In this document: positions 1 to 15,477 of the stretch, piece by piece
Position numbering within the stretch: the stretch's first letter is position 1
Layout: every line of letters begins with the position of its first letter
Assembly: GCF_000004195.4 (NCBI RefSeq)
Contig: NC_030680.2
Coordinates: forward strand, 145,780,545-145,844,544
Direction: 5' to 3'
Length of the DNA: 64,000 bases
Source of the DNA: Xenopus tropicalis
Lineage: Eukaryota; Chordata; Amphibia; Anura; Pipidae
Notes under the pieces: model-generated
What the model saw: only the letters and a program-made list of their open reading frames with translations
Databases searched by the model: none
Told to the model about the DNA's origin: nothing
Translations under genes and position numbers: made by a program

Positions 1-1656
1 CCCTTATCCAACCTACCTGTGTGGGCTCCCAGCCTGTCCCTCTCTGCACCCCCACATCCCATACACTGCCCCCCAGTATCCCTTATCCAACCTACCTGTG
101 TGGGCTCCCAGCCTGTCCCTCTCTGCACCCCCACATCCCATACACTGCCCCCCCAGTATCCCTTATCCAACCTACCTGTGTGGGCTCCCAGCCTGTCCCT
201 CTCAGCACCCCCACATCCCATACACTGCCCCCCAGTATCCCTTATCCAACCTACCTGTGTGGGCTCCCAGCCTATCCCTCTCAGCACCCCCACATCCCAT
301 ACACTGCCCCCCAGTATCCCTTATCCAACCTACCTGTGTGGGCTCCCAGCCTGTCCCTCTCTGCACCCCCACATCCCATACACTGGCCCCCAGTATCCCT
401 TATCCAACCTACCTGTGTGGGCTCCCAGCCTATCCCTCTCAGCACCCCCACATCCCATACACTGCCCCCCAGTATCCCTTATCCAACCTACCTGTGTGGG
501 CTCCCAGCCTATCCCTCTCAGCACCCCCACATCCCATACACTGCCCCCCAGTATCCCTTATCCAACCTACCTGTGTGGGCTCCCAGCCTATCCCTCTCAG
601 CACCCCCACATCCCATACACTGCCCCCCAGTATCCCTTATCCAACCTACCTGTGTGGGCTCCCAGCCTGTCCCTCTCAGCACCCCCACATCCCATACACT
701 GCCCCCCAGTATCCCTTATCCAACCTACCTGTGTGGGCTCCCAGCCTGTCCCTCTCTGCACCCCCACATCCCATACACTGCCCCCCAGTATCCCTTATCC
801 AACCTACCTGTGTGGGCTCCCAGCCTGTCCCTCTCTGCACCCCCACATCCCATACACTGGCCCCCAGTATCCCTTATCCAACCTACCTGTGTGGGCTCCC
901 AGCCTATCCCTCTCAGCACCCCCACATCCCATACACTGCCCCCCAGTATCCCTTATCCAACCTACCTGTGTGGGCTCCCAGCCTGTCCCTCTCAGCACCC
1001 CCACATCCCATACACTGCCCCCCAGTATCCCTTATCCAACCTACCTGTGTGGGCTCCCAGCCTGTCCCTCTCAGCACCCCCACATCCCATACACTGCCCC
1101 CCCAGTATCCCTTATCCAACCTACCTGTGTGGGCTCCCAGCCTGTCCCTCTCAGCACCCCCACATCCCATACACTGCCCCCCAGTATCCCTTATCCAACC
1201 TACCTGTGTGGGCTCCCAGCCTATCCCTCTCTGCACCCCCACATCCCATACACTGCCCCCCAGTATCCCTTATCCAACCTACCTGTGTGGGCTCCCAGCC
1301 TATCCCTCTCTGCACCCCCACATCCCATACACTGCCCCCCAGTATCCCTTATCCAACCTACCTGTGTGGGCTCCCAGCCTATCCCTCTCTGCACCCCCAC
1401 ATCCCATACACTGCCCCCCAGTATCCCTTATCCAACCTACCTGTGTGGGCTCCCAGCCTGTCCCTCTCTGCACCCCCACATCCCATACACTGCCCCCCAG
1501 TTTCCCTTATCCAACCTACCTGTGTGGGCTCCCAGCCTGTCCCTCTCAGCACCCCCACATCCCATACACTGCCCCCCAGTATCCCTTATCCAACCTACCT
1601 GTGTGGGCTCCCAGCCTATCCCTCTCAGCACCCCCACATCCCATACACTGCCCCCC
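1..1656. repeat. 79-bp minisatellite, about 21 copies
   Basis: A unit of 79 bp (occasionally 80, from an extra C) repeats without interruption from the left edge until the sequence changes at about 1657. Units differ mainly at a few positions (TCTGCACC or TCAGCACC; CCTGTCC or CCTATCC; CACTGCCC or CACTGGCC), so the array is recent and partly homogenised. All three forward frames stay open because the unit has no stop in any frame and 79 is 1 modulo 3, which produces long Pro/Leu/Ser-rich ORFs. I do not regard these as genes. The left end lies outside the window. Confidence 0.97.
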
Positions 1657-2587
1657 ACTTGGGGTACGGCCTGAGGAACAACTCTGCCAAATAATCTCAG
1701 TTCTTGGATGACGCACAATCCCCCCGAATTCCTCTAAACTCAGAATCTTGTTTTCTTCTTTAAAAAATTCTTTCCCTTTTCTTTGCCTGATTTCCCTCTG
1801 GTCAGGCTAAACCCCCCCGACCCCCCCTATAATCCTTCTCTAGTTTAGAGGGGGGAAAAACACAAAACCAGGTTCCATGCAGAGCTTTAGTATGGGAAAG
1901 TGAAAGGAGCTGAGCAGAATTGAGCTCCATGAATCACTCCACAAAATTGGTTCCCCTCAATAGTCCTGGAAGTAACGGGGGGGGGGGGGTTGTTTAATAA
2001 GATCCAGGGAGGGGCTGCTGTTTCAATCTGCTTCTTAAACAGGTGGAAATTGGACTTTTTCTCAATTATACAAACAGCGCCCATCTGGGGCAGAGAGTGC
2101 TACTCTGCAGCTTAATATCCGAGCGGCAAATATTCAATTATGTCAAGTGCCTTTCCACTCGCACCGGAGCCGCAGCGACATTTGCTTAATCGCTTGTGGA
2201 AACCGAACTGCGACTTCTGTAGCGCTGGGATTTTCTAAGAAGGGGGGGATCAAAATTCAGCATTGGCAAAAAGTTTGAAATTTCTTATTCGATGCGTAAA
2301 ATGGTGACTATAGGGTTTATAGCAAATACAAATCCGAATCGGGACATACAAGAATAGGATTCGAATAGTAACAATATGTTTAACGTGTGTATATATATAT
2401 ATATATGATACAAAAAATAAATAAAAAAAATGAATAATTAAAACAATTGTAATTCTGGAGAACTGTTTCAAATTCAAACTGCAACTGTGGCGCAAATAGA
2501 ATCGAAAAATTGTAGTAAAAAGTTTCATATTCATTATATCGGGCTGTGACTGTAATATATGGAGCAAAAAAAGAACAAATAGGGGGC
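1657..2587. other. Non-repetitive upstream flank of fezf2, candidate regulatory island at about 2095-2240
   Basis: This stretch holds no convincing ORF. It contains a G run at about 1977-1989 and AT-rich sequence at 2270-2580 with a short TA repeat near 2390-2406. Between 2095 and 2240 the composition is balanced and non-repetitive, with CAATTATGTCAAGTG and GCTTAATCGC motifs that resemble homeodomain sites. It lies 1.6 kb upstream of the fezf2 start codon, so a proximal enhancer is possible. That is an inference from position and composition only. Confidence 0.3.
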
Positions 2588-2855
2588 AAAATCCTTAAGT
2601 TCCTAGGTGTATAAATCCTTTAGTTCCTAGGTATATAAATCCTTAAGTTCCTAGGTGTATAAATCCTTTAGTTCCTAGGTATATAAATCCTTAAGTTCCT
2701 AGGTGTATAAATCCTTTAGTTCCTAGGTATATAAATCCTTAAGTTCCTAGGTGTATAAATCCTTTAGTTCCTAGGTATATAAATCCTTAAGTTCCTAGGT
2801 GTATAAATCCTTTAGTTCCTAGGTATATAAATCCTTAAATTCCTAGGTGTATAAA
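2588..2855. repeat. 24-bp minisatellite with alternating A/B monomers (48-bp higher-order unit)
   Basis: About 11 monomers of 24 bp alternate strictly between CCTTAAGTTCCTAGGTGTAT and CCTTTAGTTCCTAGGTATAT, each joined by AAAT. The true repeating unit is therefore a 48-bp dimer. Every junction reads TATAAAT, so the array carries TATA-like motifs at 24-bp spacing about 1 kb upstream of fezf2. The last monomer has AAATTCC in place of AAGTTCC. Confidence 0.95.
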
Positions 2856-3479
2856 GGGGTGACATTGTGCCATTTGGATTTGTAAATTAAACAAATAAAT
2901 GAAAAACAGAAGCGCAATTAAAGTTTCAAACGCTGGAGTTGCATTAATACAGATATAACTATACAAGAACGACCAAATAGATGGAAATTTGGATATTTGA
3001 AAAGGCAAAAAAATAAATAAAAGATGCAAAAATATAAATGCAGGAGCTGTTATGTTGTTAGTAGGATCCCTATGGCAAAAGTGCAGCTGATTTCACTTTA
3101 CGCATTGGGTTTGCCAGTGTTAGGACTTGGCACAGGGAAGCCCTTGGAATTAAATATGGAAAGAGAGAGAGGAAAAAAAAAACTGTGGTGGTGGCAGTGA
3201 AAGTCCATTGCTCAGTGAGTAGGCAAAATCCCCCCATCAGCTCCATTCTGTGCATTGCGCTGGCGTTGCGTTGTGGGCACATTAAGGGCTGGGGGGTAAT
3301 AAGTAGAGTGGGACTGGCTCCATGGTGGCACTGCGTCTCATTTCAGCTGGGAGACTGCCTGTGCCTTCATGTGATGTCAGCTAAATGGAAAGAGACAGTG
3401 ATCTGCCTCTGATGAAGGGACCTGCTAGGGGAATGTGACAGCGGCTCCAGTGCGCAATAGAGAGTCCCATAGCTGCGCC
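2856..3479. other. Upstream flank of fezf2 without recognisable genes
   Basis: Non-repetitive sequence that changes from AT-rich (2856-3060) to mixed composition (3060-3480). Short ORFs on either strand lack recognisable domains. Nothing here can be assigned a function from sequence alone. Confidence 0.4.
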
Positions 3480-3833
3480 GGCACCACCCAAGTGCGCAAA
3501 GGGGGACAGAAATAAATAAATAAACGGGTAAGTAACTTCACGTCGGTGTCATTTGATTTCCAGAGCTTGTGCAGCTGGGGGAGAGAATGGGCAGGGGCAT
3601 AAATAGACTCGCTGGGGTTTAACTAACAAGGTCCTACCTTGTCTGCTACTTTCCTCTTGTAGTGGTTAATGAGCGTTAATCTGGTACCCCTGTGGGCTAT
3701 TGTTCTTCCAGGCTGCGTTCATTTAAATGTAAATAGGTGACACGACTATGGAAAGTCGCTTATTACAGTGATTTGCGCGGAATGCAGAGCCCAGCGCACT
3801 GACCGAGCTGCTTCATTGCAACTTGTCGCCAGG
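3480..3833 (+). promoter_or_regulatory. fezf2: fezf2 proximal promoter and 5' UTR (approximate)
   Basis: This segment directly precedes the fezf2 start codon. A TATA-like ATAAATA lies at 3599-3605. A consensus donor GTAAGT occurs at 3528-3533, and a pyrimidine-rich acceptor ending TTCCAG at 3711, so a small 5' UTR intron (3528-3711) is possible. Which of the two (a TATA start at about 3630, or an upstream non-coding exon) is used cannot be decided from sequence alone. Confidence 0.35.
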
Positions 3834-7767
<3,934 letters not shown>

Positions 7768-8150
7768 AAAACAAACCCACAAACACTAAAGCAGCCTGCA
7801 CTTTCTCTCCAAAGTTGCACACTGTGATATTCACTATAAACTCATCTGATTGGATCATGGTGGCAAGAAGGGACCCCCCCACCCACAGCCAACACTCATT
7901 CCCAAGGGGAGAGGCCCAGGTTTGTAAACTGACAGGACAGTAACACTCGCAATTATTTTATATTTTTATTTTTTTTGGTCCTATTTGAATTATTATTTTT
8001 TTGTTTGGGAGGGGGGGCAATTATGTTTGAATAGAACTTTTAATGTGTAAATATTTGCCAAGAAAACTGAGATTTATACATCGGTGTAAATTAAGAATCT
8101 AAATGTACAGAATAAGGAATGACAATAAACAGCATTAGAATGAGTTTTAT
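7768..8150 (+). other. fezf2: fezf2 3' UTR with poly(A) signal
   Basis: Sequence after the TAA at 7765-7767 is AT-rich. It contains one clear AATAAA at 8124-8129, so cleavage is expected near 8140-8150. This gives a 3' UTR of about 375 nt. Confidence 0.65.
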
Positions 8151-8302
8151 TTTGTTATTTGTCCATATGAAATTTGGAGTTTAATGCAATAATCACCCGA
8201 AAAATACCCTGAGCCTCTTCCCCCTATGTCCTATAAATATGGGGAGTTTAATAGAACAAAGTGAGAGTATAATTCTTATGATAATAATAATGATAATAAT
8301 AA

Positions 8303-8411
8303 CACATAGGGTTAAATAAGCTTGAATTTAGAATTATATATATATATATATATATAAGCTGAAATCATTGCTGTAGATGTCCAATAGGGTAACATGGGAT
8401 GTTGTGGGTGT

Positions 8412-8464
<53 letters not shown>

Positions 8465-8623
8465 TAATAATTAATAATACTAATTTTATTATTGTATTAT
8501 TATTATAAACATCATCATTATTATTATTATTATTACACACCCACAACATTGCACATCTACAGCAATGATTTCAGCTTATATATATATATAATTCTAAATT
8601 CAAGCTTATTTAACCCTATTTGT
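8303..8623. mobile_element. Foldback element: long inverted repeat with TA and TAA runs
   Basis: The left arm ATAGGGTTAAATAAGCTTG (from about 8306), followed by AATTTAGAATT, a TA run and AGCTGAAATCATTGCTGTAGATG, is mirrored on the right by CATCTACAGCAATGATTTCAGCT, a TA run and the complementary end (to about 8622). Between the arms, TAATAA runs continue the symmetry. The whole 320 bp could form a single hairpin. It looks like a MITE or foldback element. The family is not identified. Confidence 0.8.
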
Positions 8624-8705
8624 GGGGGGGTGTATACATAAAACAGTATTTATATTTATATACATATATATATATAGCAAAAAAGTGCAGACACTGCAAA
8701 GACTG

Positions 8706-8747
<42 letters not shown>

Positions 8748-8879
8748 ATGTACAGATAAAAAATGAATGTAAGTTGCCTGTATTTATGAGATTTTTCTTA
8801 GATAAAATGAACATTTTTTTTTAGATAAAATAATCCCCGAATGGATTCTCCCTACAAATCTATAGAATTATTTTCTGGT
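8624..8879. repeat. TA dinucleotide repeats
   Basis: AT-rich sequence with short TA runs near 8650-8675 and a longer one at about 8709-8741. No gene is visible. Confidence 0.7.
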
Positions 8880-9480
8880 TATTGTTGCGCTTTGGCGCAA
8901 TGCTGGGACCCAGTATAATAAGGTGCTGGGATAATGGGTTTGGGTTTTGATATAAAACGAAATAACCCAGAATTTGCTTTATTTCCCCCAAACACTGAGC
9001 TGATGAGCTGTTCCATTGAGTCGGAGGCGCAGGGGGAATGTCAGGCTCCTAATGAAGCTGCATTTAGGCAATTTCCCCCTATAATCAGGGGCTTGATGAA
9101 ATGATCCCAGTAATGAGCCAAATCAAGAGGGGGGTGACAGAGACCCTTGAGAGAGACCCTTGGGTGCATCTCCCCCACATTAACCCCTTGTGCTGTTGGA
9201 TAATGGTGTTGTTACATTGCGCCAGGCGTCTGCCACCTCTCCCCCTCACCTAATGGCTGACAATCTATTCCAATCACGGATCTGCGGCCGATCAGATAGG
9301 GGGATTCGTGCCGGCGGCACCCGGGCTGCCAATAACAACACAATTAGCGCAGCGCAGTTTGCCCGCCCTGATTAATGCGCAATGGGGCCATACATCCCGG
9401 CCAGCTAAGTGCTGAGATAGAGTGCATGATGGGAAGGGAATGTCCCCCCCCAAGGGGGCTAGTGATACAGATCCATGGGA
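8880..9480. promoter_or_regulatory. Non-repetitive island 3' of fezf2, candidate enhancer
   Basis: This is balanced-composition, non-repetitive sequence bordered by TA repeats and a 77-bp minisatellite. It contains CAATTAG at 9341-9347 and TGATTAATGCGC at 9369-9380, both homeodomain-like core motifs. Short ORFs across it have no domain. Location just downstream of a developmental regulator suggests a conserved non-coding element. That is an inference and cross-species alignment is needed. Confidence 0.35.
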
Positions 9481-9524
9481 CCTTCCCCTGCACCATCTCT
9501 ATACAGTCTGTTATATCCACTCAT

Positions 9525-9606
9525 TATTTATTGTTATTTATTTATAAAGCGCCAACATATCCTGCAGCGCTGTACAATAAGTGGGTTTCATACATTGGAC
9601 ATACAG
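9525..9606. repeat. Dispersed repeat end (AAAGCGCCAACATATCCTG family)
   Basis: The segment TTATAAAGCGCCAACATA followed by CCTGCAGCGCTGTACAATAA is a dispersed-repeat motif I recognise as common in amphibian genomes. It runs directly into the 77-bp tandem array, so that array appears to have grown from this element's body. The family name is not known to me. Confidence 0.6.
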
Positions 9607-12215
9607 AGTAACATATAAAGCAATCAGTAACCGATACAGGAGGGGAAGGGAGCCCTGCCCAAAAGAGCTTACACTCTACAAGGAGTAACATATAAAGCAA
9701 TCAATAACCGATACAGGAGGTGAAGGGAGCCCTGCCCAAAAGAGCTTACACTCTACAAGGAGTAACATATAAAGCAATCAGTAACCGATACAGGAGGGGA
9801 AGGGAGCCCTGCCCAAAAGAGCTTACACTCTACAAGGAGTAACATATAAAGCAATCAATAACCGATACAGGAGGGGAAGGGAGCCCTGCCCAAAAGAGCT
9901 TACACTCTACAAGGAGTAACATATAAAGCAATCAGTAACCGATACAGGAGGGGAAGGGAGCCCTGCCCAAAAGAGCTTACACTCTACAAGGAGTAACATA
10001 TAAAGCAATCAGTAACCGATACAGGAGGGGAAGGGAGCCCTGCCCAAAAGAGCTTACACTCTACAAGGAGTAACATATAAAGCAATCAGTAACCGATACA
10101 AGAGGTGAAGAGAGCCCTGCCCAAAAGAGCTTACACTCTACAAGGAGTAACATATAAAGCAATCAGTAACCGATACAGGAGGGGAAGGGAGCCCTGCCCA
10201 AAAGAGCTTACACTCTACAAGGAGTAACATATAAAGCAATCAGTAACCGATACAGGAGGGGAAGGGAGCCCTGCCCAAAAGAGCTTACACTCTACAAGGA
10301 GTAACATATAAAGCAATCAGTAACCGATACAAGAGGTGAAGAAAGCCCTGCCCAAAAGAGCTTACACTCTACAAGGAGTAACATATAAAGCAATCAGTAA
10401 CCGATACAAGAGGTGAAGAAAGCCCTGCCCAAAAGAGCTTACACTCTACAAGGAGTAACATATAAAGCAACCAATAACCGATACAGGAGGGGAAGAAAGC
10501 CCTGCCCAAAAGAGCTTACACTCTACAAGGAGTAACATATAAAGCAATCAGTAACCGATACAAGAGGTGAAGAGAGCCCTGCCCAAAAGAGCTTACACTC
10601 TACAAGGAGTAACATATAAAGCAATCAATAACCGATACAGGAGGGGAAGGGAGCCCTGCCCAAAAGAGCTTACACTCTACAAGGAGTAACATATAAAGCA
10701 ATCAGTAACCGATACAGGAGGGGAAGGGAGCCCTGCCCAAAAGAGCTTACACTCTACAAGGAGTAACATATAAAGCAATCAGTAACCGATACAGGAGGGG
10801 AAGAGGGCCCTGCCCAAAAGAGCTTACACTCTACAAGGAGTAACATATAAAGCAATCAGTAACCGATACAGGAGGGGAAGGGAGCCCTGCCCAAAAGAGC
10901 TTACAATCTACAAGGAGTAACATATAAAGCAACCAATAACCGATACAAGAGGGGAAGAAAGCCCTGCCCAAAAGAGCTTACACTCTACAAGGAGTAACAT
11001 ATAAAGCAATCAGTAACCGATACAAGAGGTGAAGAAAGCCCTGCCCAAAAGAGCTTACAATCTACAAGGAGTAACATATAAAGCAACCAATAACCGATAC
11101 AAGAGGGGAAGAAAGCCCTGCCCAAAAGAGCTTACACTCTACAAGGAGTAACATATAAAGCAATCAGTAACCGATACAGGAGGGGAAGGGAGCCCTGCCC
11201 AAAAGAGCTTACACTCTACAAGGAGTAACATATAAAGCAATCAGTAACCGATACAGGAGGGGAAGGGAGCCCTGCCCAAAAGAGCTTACACTCTACAAGG
11301 AGTAACATATAAAGCAATCAGTAACCGATACAAGAGGTGAAGAAAGCCCTGCCCAAAAGAGCTTACACTCTACAAGGAGTAACATATAAAGCAATCAGTA
11401 ACCGATACAAGAGGTGAAGAAAGCCCTGCCCAAAAGAGCTTACACTCTACAAGGAGTAACATATAAAGCAACCAATAACCGATACAGGAGGGGAAGAAAG
11501 CCCTGCCCAAAAGAGCTTACACTCTACAAGGAGTAACATATAAAGCAATCAGTAACCGATACAAGAGGTGAAGAGAGCCCTGCCCAAAAGAGCTTACACT
11601 CTACAAGGAGTAACATATAAAGCAATCAATAACCGATACAGGAGGGGAAGGGAGCCCTGCCCAAAAGAGCTTACAATCTACAAGGAGTAACATATAAAGC
11701 AATCAGTAACCGATACAGGAGGGGAAGGGAGCCCTGCCCAAAAGAGCTTACACTCTACAAGGAGTAACATATAAAGCAATCAATAACCGATACAGGAGGG
11801 GAAGGGAGCCCTGCCCAAAAGAGCTTACAATCTACAAGGAGTAACATATAAAGCAATCAGTAACCGATACAGGAGGGGAAGGGAGCCCTGCCCAAAAGAG
11901 CTTACACTCTACAAGGAGTAACATATAAAGCAATCAGTAACCGATACAAGAGGTGAAGAGAGCCCTGCCCAAAAGAGCTTACACTCTACAAGGAGTAACA
12001 TATAAAGCAATCAATAACCGATACAGGAGGGGAAGGGAGCCCTGCCCAAAAGAGCTTACAATCTACAAGGAGTAACATATAAAGCAATCAGTAACCGATA
12101 CAGGAGGGGAAGGGAGCCCTGCCCAAAAGAGCTTACACTCTACAAGGAGTAACATATAAAGCAATCAGTAACCGATACAGGAGGGGAAGGGAGCCCTGCC
12201 CAAAAGAGCTTACAA
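9607..12215. repeat. 77-bp minisatellite, about 34 copies
   Basis: The unit starts AGTAACATATAAAGCAATCA and ends CTTACACTCTACAAGG. It is repeated about 34 times with few variants (CAATCAGT, CAATCAAT or CAACCAAT; AGGAGGGG or AGAGGTGA). Variants recur in blocks: the run at about 10320-10540 resembles that at about 11320-11540, so multi-unit segments have been duplicated. There are no spacers of unique sequence and no coding potential. Confidence 0.96.
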
Positions 12216-12694
12216 TTATTGTGTGTGATTGTAAATACAATTTAAAAGGCCAGGTACCTGCAGTGCATTGTGGGTACAATGTGTAATTTTATTTATTCTA
12301 TTTATTTTATTATAAAGGGGCCCAGCATAAGGCATTTGAAATTAACCCCCCCCCATACCCATTTTATCCATGGCACCCCCCTGCCCATGGAATCTACTCC
12401 CCCCCATAGAGGCCAAACTGGCGCTACTTTATGGTTCTATCACTTTGGGAGGAATAAAATACAATATCTGCCTCTAATTATCCAGCTGGTACTGACAGCA
12501 GAGAGTTTCAGCCAATTGTGAGATAATAACTTCAAAATGTGATGTGTGAGGTAATTACTATAGGTTTTTAGTAAATCAGACCCACTGTGAGTGACACCGA
12601 GGGGAATATTCCGCTCACTGATAGGTTATGTCTTCCCATAACTGTCATTCATTAGGTAAGTGTTTATCCCAGCAGCCCAGGGGTTTCAAGTAGG
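12216..12694. other. Non-repetitive spacer between two minisatellites
   Basis: No gene, RNA or transposon end is recognised here. Short ORFs have no domains. Confidence 0.4.
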
Positions 12695-13611
12695 GCCTGC
12701 AGCCTTGTGCCTTTCTATGGCCTTTATAATATCCTTATCATTTACAGTAGGGGGTACATTATCCCTTATAATACATGAGTGATACTCAGAGTTCCCTGTA
12801 TAACTCAGCCTGCAGCCTTGTGCCTTTATATGGGGGGCACAGAACCCCTCAGTGACTGCTAATATCCTTATCATTTACAGTAGGGGGTACATTATCCCTT
12901 ATAATACATGAGTGATACTCAGAGTTCCCTGTATAACTCAGCCTGCAGCCTTGTGCCTTTATATGGGGGGCACAGAACCCCTCAGTGACTGCTAATATCC
13001 TTATCATTTACAGTAGGGGGTACATTATCCCTTATAATACATGAGTGATACTCAGAGTTCCCTGTATAACTCAGCCTGCAGCCTTGTGCCTTTATATGGG
13101 CACAGAACCCCTCAGTGACTGCTAATATCCTTATCATTTACAGTAGGGGGTACATTATCCCTTATAATACATGAGTGATACTCAGAGTTCCCTGTATAAC
13201 TCAGCCTGCAGCCTTCTGCCTTTATATGGGGGGCACAGAACCCCTCAGTGACTGCTAATATCCTTATCATTTACAGTAGGGGGTACATTATCCCTTATAA
13301 TACATGAGTGATACTCAGAGTTCCCTGTATAACTCAGCCTGCAGCCTTGTGCCTTTATATGGGCACAGAACCCCTCAGTGACTGCTAATATCCTTATCAT
13401 TTACAGTAGGGGGTACATTATCCCTTATAATACATGAGTGATACTCAGAGTTCCCTGTATAACTCAGCCTGCAGCCTTGTGCCTTTATATGGGCACAGAA
13501 CCCCTCAGTGACTGCTAATATCCTTATCATTTACAGTAGGGGGTACATTATCCCTTATAATACATGAGTGATACTCAGAGTTCCCTCTATAACTCAGCCT
13601 GCAGCCTTGTG
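12695..13611. repeat. 130/133-bp minisatellite, about 7 copies
   Basis: The unit runs from TAATATCCTTATCATTTACA to CCCCTCAGTGACTGC and is 133 bp or, with a 3-bp loss in a G run, 130 bp. The first copy is partial (GCCTGCAGCCTTGTGCC at 12695) and the last ends at 13611. The ORF at 12874-12686 on the minus strand is a product of the repeat. Confidence 0.95.
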
Positions 13612-14462
13612 TGCGCCATTACAATTCACAATGCAATAACAGTCTAATGAAAAATATTACATGAGAAAATTAGAATTTTTATTCTTATTTTTGCCAATTT
13701 TTTTCCATTTATGAATTTTATTACATTCCCCCTTTATTGTATATTAAACATTTTTGAAGAATTTCTTGCTGTACAAAGGAAATTTAGGCCAGGATTCCCT
13801 CCTCTGGTTTGTGTATCTAAGATCTCTGCCATAAAGCAAGACTACATTGCAGGGCTGCAATGACTGAGCACCAATTGGATTTAAAGGGGAACTAAAGCCC
13901 CAGACCCACCAGCCTGTATAATTACAGTTAAGGGGCATATGGCTACCGTTCTTCCCATACTGATTCTGCTTTATCCCCTCTCCCCAGTTAGGCCACGGAT
14001 GTGCTAAGGTTGCCAGTACATGGGTACCCGCCATAAGTGGCCAAGCAGGACTGGACTGAGACTCACTGTTATAAAGAATCAGCCATGTGTCACATTAACA
14101 GTCACAGTCTGGGCAATTAGGGCAGTCAGCAGGTATTGCCCCCAGGCAGCTGCCTCATAACACTATTAGAAAAGTCTCTTTTGCTTTGGAATGGGCCGGC
14201 GCCAGCCTACTGGGCACCAGGGAATCCAGGGAGGGGCGTCAGTGTGCCAGGGGCACAAAATCCACAATAGAAAATTCCACTGATGCCAAAGCACCGTGCC
14301 AGTTTGTTGGCCCACCCCCTGCTGGTCCCTCTGCTCATGCGGGGCTGCTCCTGCTTTACTGGTACCCTGGTCTGATATCTGGTACGGACTTTGGCCTGAC
14401 TCTGGCGCTGCCTTCCTGACACATTGCCTGGACATTGAGTTGTTTGGCCTTGCTGTGCCCCA
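13612..14462. other. Mostly non-repetitive stretch with one T2-like transposon end
   Basis: TTAAAGGGGAACTAAAGCCC at 13881 has the form of a T2/Kolobok-type terminus at a TTAA site, but no matching right end was found, so it is probably a truncated copy. The remainder to 14462 is unassigned. ORFs here overlap the next array in other frames and are not genes. Confidence 0.45.
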
Positions 14463-15383
14463 TTCCCCTGCCTGTAGGTGGCACTACCCACACCCTGCCT
14501 TGCCTGCCTGTAGGTGGCACTACCCACACCCTGCCTTGCCTGCCTGTAGGTGGCACTACCCTCACCCTGCCTTGCCTGCCTGTAGGTGGCACTACCCACA
14601 CCCTGCCTTGCCTGCCTGTAGGTGGCACTACCCACACCCTGCCTTGCCTGCCTGTAGGTGGCACTACCCTCACCCTGCCTTGCCTGCCTGTAGGTGGCAC
14701 TACCCACACCCTGCCTTGCCTGCCTGTAGGTGGCACTACCCTCACCCTGCCCTGCCTTGCCTGCCTGTAGGTGGCACTACCCACACCCTGCCTTGCCTGC
14801 CTGTAGGTGGCACTACCCTCACCCTGCCTTGCCTGCCTGTAGGTGGCACTACCCACACCCTACCCTGCCTTGCCTGCCTGTAGGTGGCACTACCCTCACC
14901 CTGCCTTGCCTACCTGTAGGTGGCACTACCCACACCCTGCCTTGCCTGCCTGTAGGTGGCACTACCCTCACCCTGTCTTGCCTGCCTGTAGGTGGCACTA
15001 CCCACACCCTGCCTTGCCTGCCTGTAGGTGGCACTACCCTCACCCTGCCTTACCTGCCTGTAGGTGGCACTACCCACACCCTGCCTTGCCTGCCTGTAGG
15101 TGGCACTACCCTCACCCTGCCTTGCCTGCCTGTAGGTGGCACTACACTCACCCTGCCTTGCCTGCCTGTAGGTGGCACTACCCACACCCTGCCTTGCCTG
15201 CCTGTAGGTGGCACTACACTCACCCTGCCTTGCCTGCCTGTAGGTGGCACTACACTCACCCTGCCTTGCCTGCCTGTAGGTGGCACTACACTCACCCTGC
15301 CTTGCCTGCCTGTAGGTGGCACTACACTCACCCTGCCTTGCCTGCCTGTAGGTGGCACTACACTCACCCTGCCTTGCCTTATT
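14463..15383. repeat. 36-bp minisatellite, about 25 copies
   Basis: The unit is GTAGGTGGCACTACCCACAC followed by CCTGCCTTGCCTGCCT. Two variants, CCCACACC and CCCTCACC, alternate through much of the array. The right end is homogenised to ACACTCACC. Since 36 is divisible by 3 and the unit has few stops, several frames on both strands are open across it. These ORFs are spurious. Confidence 0.95.
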
Positions 15384-15477
15384 ACCCTGTCAGTGCTGTA
15401 CTACAATATGTATTATAAGTACCATGTAAATGTACACAATAAGTAATTCATGGGGTACAGCTAGTGTTGGACTAAGC

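Noticed and set aside
19..1711. Three overlapping plus-strand ORFs of 537-557 codons
   Set aside because: They are translations of a stop-free 79-bp minisatellite in all three frames. No start context, domain or splice evidence.
3768..3833. N-terminal extension of fezf2 (22 residues)
   Set aside because: It begins at GTG with no ATG and does not resemble FEZF2. The ATG at 3834 has a good context and gives the expected N-terminus.
9607..12215. CRISPR-like regular spacing
   Set aside because: Units are contiguous tandem copies with no unique spacers, the host is a vertebrate and there are no cas genes. The same applies to the 41-, 52- and 89-bp arrays.
12686..12874. 62-aa minus-strand ORF
   Set aside because: Lies within the first unit of the 133-bp minisatellite.
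14186..15446. Several long ORFs on both strands
   Set aside because: They come from a 36-bp tandem repeat whose length is a multiple of three. No independent coding signal.
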